Of a stretch of DNA of 64,000 nucleotides, positions 58,796 through 64,000 are shown piece by piece. Source of the DNA: Welwitschia mirabilis (lineage: Eukaryota > Gnetophyta > Gnetopsida > Welwitschiales); NCBI GenBank assembly GCA_051453625.1, contig JBOZIK010000001.1:189973328-190037327 (forward strand), written 5' to 3'. The notes beneath the pieces are model-generated. The model saw nothing but the letters and a program-made list of their open reading frames with translations, was not told where the DNA came from and searched no databases. The position numbers and the translations under genes are program-made. The first letter of the stretch is position 1. Each line of letters opens with the position of its first letter.

Positions 58796-60690
58796 TGATG
58801 ACAAACATTTTCTTAGTTGTAAATATTAAATTTGAAAAAACTCCTCCTTACAAAATGCCTATTCACTTTTACAAAAGATATTAAACATTTTATATTAAAT
58901 AGGACATTTTGGAAAGTTTCTAGCTTGTTTTATAATTAAAACAATTTGCAGTATAATTTGTGAGACATGAAAATGCCAAAATATAGATGATAAACAACAT
59001 TTTGATCATGAATTATTTAATAGACATAAGATATAATAGATATTATAGTTCATGATGAAAATCGATGTGCATTAAAAATGTGAGACTGAAATTATAGTTC
59101 ATGATAGCTAAGTTCATTTCTATTATTAAAAGTTGAACATTATAATAAAAAGTACTCATCGAGGATAGATACAACTGAAAGTAGCATGAACAACTAACTA
59201 ATTCTTCCTCTTTTAACATCAATAACAAATAAGGAAAGAAACCCAAGCATGAAAATTTTAGAAAATCATAAGCATAGAAAGAGGATCAATTAGATTCCTT
59301 ATCTTCTTCCTTTGATTTTTCTTCAGAATCTTCTTCTTTTTCATCTTTCTCTTCTTTGACAACCTTTTATGTTGAGCTTCTGGCTTCCTCTAAAGTGTCT
59401 TCTATTTCATGCCTAGCTTCGATTAGAGCTTCTTTCATATGCCTAGTATGAGAGTCTATTCATCTTAGGTATGAAAGAATCTCCTCTCTTGAGCCTTGCT
59501 TGGAAGAAAGAGATTTTGAGGATTTCTTAGAACCTTCAAAGATATGCATGTGAGACAATGTCACACATCCAATGTCTAACATGGGGTTAAGGGTTTCTAG
59601 TTTCAGGTACTGATGATAGAGGTTAGCAATTAGAACTGAGAAGGATAGAACCCTAATCCTGTAATACTCTAACTAAGAGATCATATTCTTTAGTATGATG
59701 CAAGGGCATTAATAGAGTGACTGACTCCTATCAAGTACATCAAATTCTCCCTATAGTTATAGGTCTCATCATGACAACTTGCCAAAGGCAAGAAATTACA
59801 AGTAAAGACTAAGTACAAAAAACTATATTTTGGAGTAAGGAGAGAAATAGAAAGGGTGGTTTTCTACTTGTGAAACTTACCACAAATTTCTTTTGTTACC
59901 TCTATTGTGTCTTCCATGAAGTTATGAATGGGTCAAAACTCATCATATTTTTCTCTTGAAAGATTAGTAATAGCAACAATGTAGTTTACAGTAACCCTCA
60001 TCTTCTTCCTTAAAACTAGGGTCTAGGGTTACATTATTGGCATCATAAGAGGAATTGTAGTAGAACATCCTAATGAAAAAGGGATAAGCAGGACCTAAAA
60101 CATCAAGAAAATAGGAAAAATCCAAATCTCACAAAAATTGCACCACATCTCTTAGTTCACAGAGCTTTATAGTGATAACAACCCTTTCTTGGCATACTAG
60201 CTTTTTTTCAAATTTCTCAAGAACTTGTGCAAATCCTATTTAAATATTCCCTGGCAGAAATAAAAAGGATATCTATTGGCTACCTCCTTTTACCATCTCT
60301 TAGAGGGATCCTCAACCATTGCAACCATGTGGTAGGAGCTTGGAGACAAAAAATTCTAAAAGAGATACTAGATTTGAAAGAGTCAAGTAACTATAAAATA
60401 ATGAACAAGGTTTGGGTTCCACTAGTTTTTAAAGAGAAGGATGATTAGGTGCAATTTAATAAAGAAATCAGGTCCATCGATGATTCTACCACACTATAAC
60501 CTTATAGATCTGGTCAACCAGTTTGAGGTCCATTTAACCTATCAAAATATATGCTATAGTACTTTAAGGTCCATGCAACCAGGCTTTCAGTCCAGTTGAC
60601 TAACCACATCTAGTCAACTGAATCATAGATCTAGTGAACCATCCTGCAATTATATAGAGGATGAAGATATAACTCCCAGATCATTCTGGA
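58796..60690 (-). pseudogene. Copia-D 3' region with an additional ORF relic
   Basis: About 1.9 kb between RNase H and the LTR, where most copia elements have little. Minus-strand pieces in order: CSTTIPLMMPIM and shifted DPSFKEEDEGYCKLHCCYY (about 59970-60080), LETLNPMLDIGCVTLSHMHI and FEGSKKSSKSLSSKQGSREE (about 59510-59620), LRWIDSHTRHMKEALIEARH, then an acidic tail VVKEEKDEKEEDSEEKSKEE ending at a stop near 59288. Sirevirus-like elements can carry an extra 3' ORF here. Alternatively this is a separate plant-transposon-associated ORF of the type found near copia LTRs. The family is unproven. The plus-strand frame at 60227-60448 is a shadow. Confidence 0.5.
60495..60645. repeat. GTCAAC/GTTGACT word cluster
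   Basis: Words such as GGTCAACCAG, CAGTTGACTAACC and TAGTCAACTG spaced through 150 bp, like those in the Copia-D LTR, but located between the 3' ORF relic and RNase H. Confidence 0.6.
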
Positions 60691-61240
60691 GACAAAGAAA
60701 ATTATTGAAATTTAATGGTTTAATAAAGATATCAGCAAGTTGATAACTTGTACTAAAAAAATTCATAAAAATTTTTCCTTTTTCAACTTGATCTCTTAAA
60801 AAATCATGTCTTAGTTTAATGTGTTTAGTTCTAGAATGCTAACGAAGATTTTTATAAATATTTATTGTACTAGTATTATCACAGAACATAGGAACTTGTT
60901 CAAAAACTACATCAAAATCCTTTAGCATTTTCTTAATTTAAAGGAGATAAGCACAATAACTCCCTATTGTAATATATCAGCTTTTACTATTAAAAGGAAG
61001 ACTGAGTTTTACTTTTTACTAGCCCATACTACTAAGCACAATCCTAATAGAAAATAATTACCACTTGTGCTTTTTTTATCATCTTTGCATCTAATCCAAT
61101 CTACATTACTAAATCCTGTAAGATCAAAAGATGTCTCTTTAGGATTCTCTATAGGATACCACAATCCATAATCACATGTGCCCTTTATATTTTTTATTAT
61201 TCTTTTCACTACTTATAGGTGTGATTCTTTCAATTAGATT
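60691..61240 (-). pseudogene. Copia-D RNase H relic
   Basis: Removes RNA from RNA:DNA hybrids during reverse transcription. Minus strand: MKRIIKNIKGTCDYGLWYP, FSNVDWIRCKDDKKSTSGNY, FLLGLCLVVWASKK (open, 61009-61209), matching MKRIxRYxKGTxxYGLWYP, SDADWAGCxDDRKSTSGxCFFLGxxLVSWxSKKQ. Then HIKLRHDFLRDQVEKGKIFM, STSYQLADIFIKPLNFNNF (about 60711-60830), matching KHIxIRxHFLRDxVxKGxIxL, TxxQxADIFTKPLxxxxF. Catalytic Asp of SDAD is changed to N-V-D here. One internal stop near the stretch after SKK. Confidence 0.9.
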
Positions 61241-62462
61241 TAGTATCTTGAACACATATCAATACTAAACATAATCTCGTGTCTATTTGTAGTTAGACAT
61301 AATAAGCTTTCTATCATACTTCTACAAAGCTTCTAATCGACTGATTTTTCATCTTCATCTAGACTAACTTAATAAGAAGTTAACATATGTGTGTTAGTTA
61401 TTTTAGCATTTTCCAATACAAATCAGTTGATCAAGTCCTTTGCATTTTTAGATTGCGATATAAAAATTCCATTCTTTAATTGTTTAATCTTTAAGCTAAG
61501 AAACATTCTAACTTCACTAAGCATGCTCATTTCAAAATGTATTATCATAATATTTGCTCATTTTTTTAATAAAAAATCACTAGAGGTATCAAAAATGATA
61601 TCATCCACATAAATTTATATAATGGTAAAATCCTTTTTTAAGTTCTTAACGAATAATGTTTTCTCTACTGTTCCATGGGTATAACCATTTTCATTTAGAA
61701 ATGTGGCTAGCTTTTCATACTAAGCTCTTGGAGCTTGCTTTAACACATACAAAGCCTTCTTAAGTCTATATACATGATCAAATTTATAAGGATCTACAAA
61801 TGCTTGTGGTTGTTTTAAATACACTTCTTCATTTAGGGTTTATTTAAAAAGGCATTCTTTATATCCATTTAATACACTTTGATATTCTTAAAGGTTGTAT
61901 AAGATAAAAACATTCCAATGCTATCAAGCCTTACAACTAGAGCAAACGTGTCACCTACATCAATGCCTTCAATTTGGTTGTAGCCTTATGCCACTAATCT
62001 TGCTTTGTTTTTGATAATATTGTTTTCCTTATTACATTTATTCTTAAATATCCACTTAGTTCCAATAACATTTTTGTTCTTTGGTCTTTCAATAAGATTC
62101 CATACATTATTTCTTTTAAATTTTTGTAACTCATCTTGCATGACCATCATCCATTCTTTATGGAATTCTGCTTCTTCAAACTTCTTAAGATTAATTTGTG
62201 AAACATAATAAATATGGACATAGAAATTTTTCATAGAGTTTCTTGTCCTTATCTTTGAGCTAACTTTTTCAATAATAGACCCTAAAGGATGATTTTGTAG
62301 CTCTTTAATCTTTTTATTAGTGAGTTTTTTAATAAGAACTTCTTCTTTTTTAGTAGAAATAAATTTTGTTGTGTTGGTGCTTGGAGATATGTTTTCTTCA
62401 TCACTAAAAGGGATATATTTTGTGCTAATATGATCTATTTGCACATTCATTAATTCTTTCAT
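61241..62462 (-). pseudogene. Copia-D reverse transcriptase relic
   Basis: The N-terminal part is open for 158 residues (61986-62462): acidic linker, then EFHKEWMMVMQDELQKFKRN, VWNLIERPKNKNVIGTKWIF, KNKCNKENNIIKNKARLVA. This is the standard copia RT start. It is followed by GYNQIEGIDVGDTFALVVRL and [10 protein letters not shown] (MDVKSAFLNG in active elements), after frameshifts. The polymerase site IYVDDIIF is intact, with YVDD at 61600-61611, although a stop sits two codons before it. So the catalytic motif outlasted the reading frame. Confidence 0.92.
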
Positions 62463-63270
62463 AGTTAAACTTATCTTATTTAAAACATAATAAGATCTAA
62501 TTCTAGTTGAATATCACGAAAAATGTTTCTTCATTAGCCTTGGATTTATATTTGCTTAGTTGTTCTCTATCCTTTAACACATAGCACTTATTCCTGAAGA
62601 CTTTAAAATAAGAAACATTTGGTTGTCTTCCTTTCTAAAACTCATAAGGCATTTTATCCATTTTAGGTCTAAGGTAAACTCTATTTATGATATAACACGC
62701 AGTGCTAATAGCTTCAACCCAAAAAGATTTTAGAACCTCCTTATCAGTCAACATAGTTTTAGGAGAAGAGAATTGATCATCAATANNNNNNNNNNNNNNN
62801 NNNNNNNNNGAAGAGACTTGATCATCAATACCATTGTTAATATAATACATTTTAAATAAATGATTTTCAAACTCACCACCCTTATCACTTCTTTTTTTTT
62901 AAATGGTATAGCCTTTCTCATTTTAAATTTTATTGCATATTTTAACCCTATATTTATATGTTTTAGTTTGTAAGAAAGGCAACCCATGTATATCTTTAAA
63001 AGTCATCAACCATGATTAGAAAATAGTGTTTACTAAACTTTGGATTTGAGTTGGTTTGACCAAGTCCATGTGAATAAGCTCTAAAGACATGGTTGTGAAA
63101 ACTTGGTTTTTACTCTTGTATGATGTTCTTATTTGTTTTCCTTTTTGGCATACATCATAAAGACCATGTTTTTTAACATTTATTTTTGGAATTCCTTTGA
63201 CAAATTCTTTTCTAGTAATCATTTTTAAATGATCATAATTTACATGACCTAAACGTTTATGCCAAATCTC
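62463..63270 (-). pseudogene. Copia-D integrase and GAG-pre-integrase relic
   Basis: Minus strand from right: open 63016-63222 with LVKGIPKI-like FVKGIPKINVKKHGLYDVC, QKGKQIRTSYKSKN and LELIHMDLVKPTQIQSL (the D of HMDL is the first catalytic Asp). Then GEFEN-FKMYYINNGIDDQ. Then FSSPKT runs directly into MLTDKEVLKSFWVEAISTAC and YIINRVYLRPKMDKMPYEF (open 62635-62850). The usual PQQNGVVERKNRxLxEMAR between PRT and the ML is missing, which removes the catalytic Glu. A 24-N gap with duplicated flanks lies at 62786-62809. Confidence 0.88.
62786..62809. other. Assembly gap, 24 N, with near-identical flanks
   Basis: Positions 62765-62785 and 62810-62830 are the same 21 bases with one difference. 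Confidence 0.93.
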
Positions 63271-63428
63271 TTTTTGATTAACATGAGAAAAATAACAAGC
63301 AGAAAATGATTGATCAATGCTATAGACATTATCTATTCTATTTTCGTTAAGAATAATATCATTATTTTTGCCATGTCTAACTACATATTTAATACTATCA
63401 AAATGACCTTATAACCTTTGTCACAAAT

Positions 63429-63719
63429 TTAACTAATACTAACTAAATTATACTTTAAACTATTTACATATAAAACTTCATTTATTTTAAGTAAGTTACC
63501 TCCACTGATGCTTCTGATTTCTTTGATTTTACCTCTTCCATTATCACTGAAAGTAACTTCTCCTCCATCAAATTCATTTAGATATTTGACTTTAAACTTA
63601 TCTTCCATCATATGCCGAGAGTAGCCACTATCCAGATACCAGCTAGATCCATTTGAAATCTTAAAAGATATTTGAATCAAAAGACTTTTTAAATCATTAG
63701 CTTTCACCCACTTAGTCAT
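63429..63719 (-). pseudogene. Copia-D aspartic protease and GAG-pre-integrase relic
   Basis: Open for 96 residues on the minus strand. WYLDSGYSRHMMEDKFKVKY carries the protease active site D-S-G (YLDSG at 63624-63638); canonical copia is WYLDSGCSRHMTGD. It continues GGEVTFSDNGRGKIKEIRSI, then INEVLYVNSLKYNLVSIS, the GAG-pre-integrase start. Ends at a stop at about 63429, and the frame is picked up again at 63222. Among the better-preserved coding stretches in the window, so Copia-D is probably younger than Copia-B. Confidence 0.92.
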
Positions 63720-64000
63720 TTTAGACTGATGTAGTACACCTCCTTTTAGAACAAATTTAAATGGAATGGTACTAATTGAATTTAGAAATAACTTTGATTT
63801 TCTAGCATTACAGAATAACTTTAAATGACTTAATTTACCACAAAAATGGCATATAACTTTAGAAATAAACTTATTTTACCAAGTTACTTAATTTTATTGA
63901 TTTTGTAATCTTTGGGGGATGAAACCAATACCTATCTTATCATAAGCCAATTTTTATATTCCAAGCATATGTTCTAATTTAGTTGAATCACTAGGAAATT
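63720..64000 (-). pseudogene. Copia-D gag C-terminus with zinc knuckle (runs off window)
   Basis: Minus strand CHFCGKLSHLKLFC at 63810-63851 is a complete CX2CX4HX4C knuckle, which binds the element's RNA. It sits about 60 codons upstream of the protease site, the Sirevirus-like position. The rest of gag, leader and 5' LTR are expected right of the window. Confidence 0.85.

Noticed and set aside
1-64000. tRNA, rRNA or other structural RNA genes
   Set aside because: None seen. The tRNA-like matches are short primer-binding sites next to LTR ends.

Overview
This window is AT-rich plant nuclear DNA made almost wholly of old, nested LTR retrotransposons. The assignment rests on Ty3/gypsy primer-binding sites complementary to tRNA-iMet and tRNA-Asp, chromovirus-type reverse transcriptase and integrase relics, Ty1/copia polyproteins with paired gag zinc knuckles as in the Sirevirus lineage, and LTRs with TATA boxes. 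I found no intact protein-coding gene, tRNA, rRNA or other structural RNA gene. Nearly all reading frames carry stops and frameshifts. Many lesions are C-to-T or G-to-A changes, as expected for methylated heterochromatic repeats. I cannot name the species.

Layout. (1) Positions 1-30340 are a chain of one chromovirus-like Ty3 family on the minus strand, called Ty3-A here. It reads leader, LTR1, pol-less internal region, LTR2, internal region with integrase/RT/RNase H/gag relics, LTR3a, gap, LTR3b, short internal stub, gap, LTR end piece. Neighbouring elements share LTRs. Full LTRs are about 3.6 kb. LTR1 is interrupted by a block (4059-7328) holding another family's LTR piece, unique sequence and a truncated Tat/Athila LTR. 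The second internal region is interrupted by a whole Tat/Athila element (13454-20516). (2) Positions 30341-44700 are a minus-strand Sirevirus-like copia element (Copia-B) split by a second complete Tat/Athila element (31442-40166) and by a solo copia LTR (about 40973-42631). (3) Positions 44700-51542 are a second minus-strand Ty3 element (Ty3-C) with gag and integrase relics; its right LTR contains an unusually CpG-rich segment at about 48400-49650. (4) Positions 51543-55134 hold unassigned AT-rich DNA and a long unidentified lysine-rich ORF relic on the minus strand. (5) Positions 55135-57435 are a plus-strand LTR related to Ty3-C with two tandem primer-binding sites. (6) Positions 57433-64000 are a second minus-strand Sirevirus-like copia element (Copia-D) from its 3' LTR through RNase H, RT, integrase and protease into gag, running off the right edge.

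Eight runs of N interrupt the window. At least three (17750-18523, 33568-34294, 62786-62809) have the same sequence on both sides. For 33568-34294 and 39529-40054, comparison with a sister copy indicates that little or nothing is missing. The most useful points for a second look are these probably artificial gaps, the LTR-sharing chain, the Tat/Athila family that keeps gag and protease but shows no polymerase, the reiterated primer-binding sites, the CpG-retaining segment, and the unidentified ORF relic at 52860-55093.
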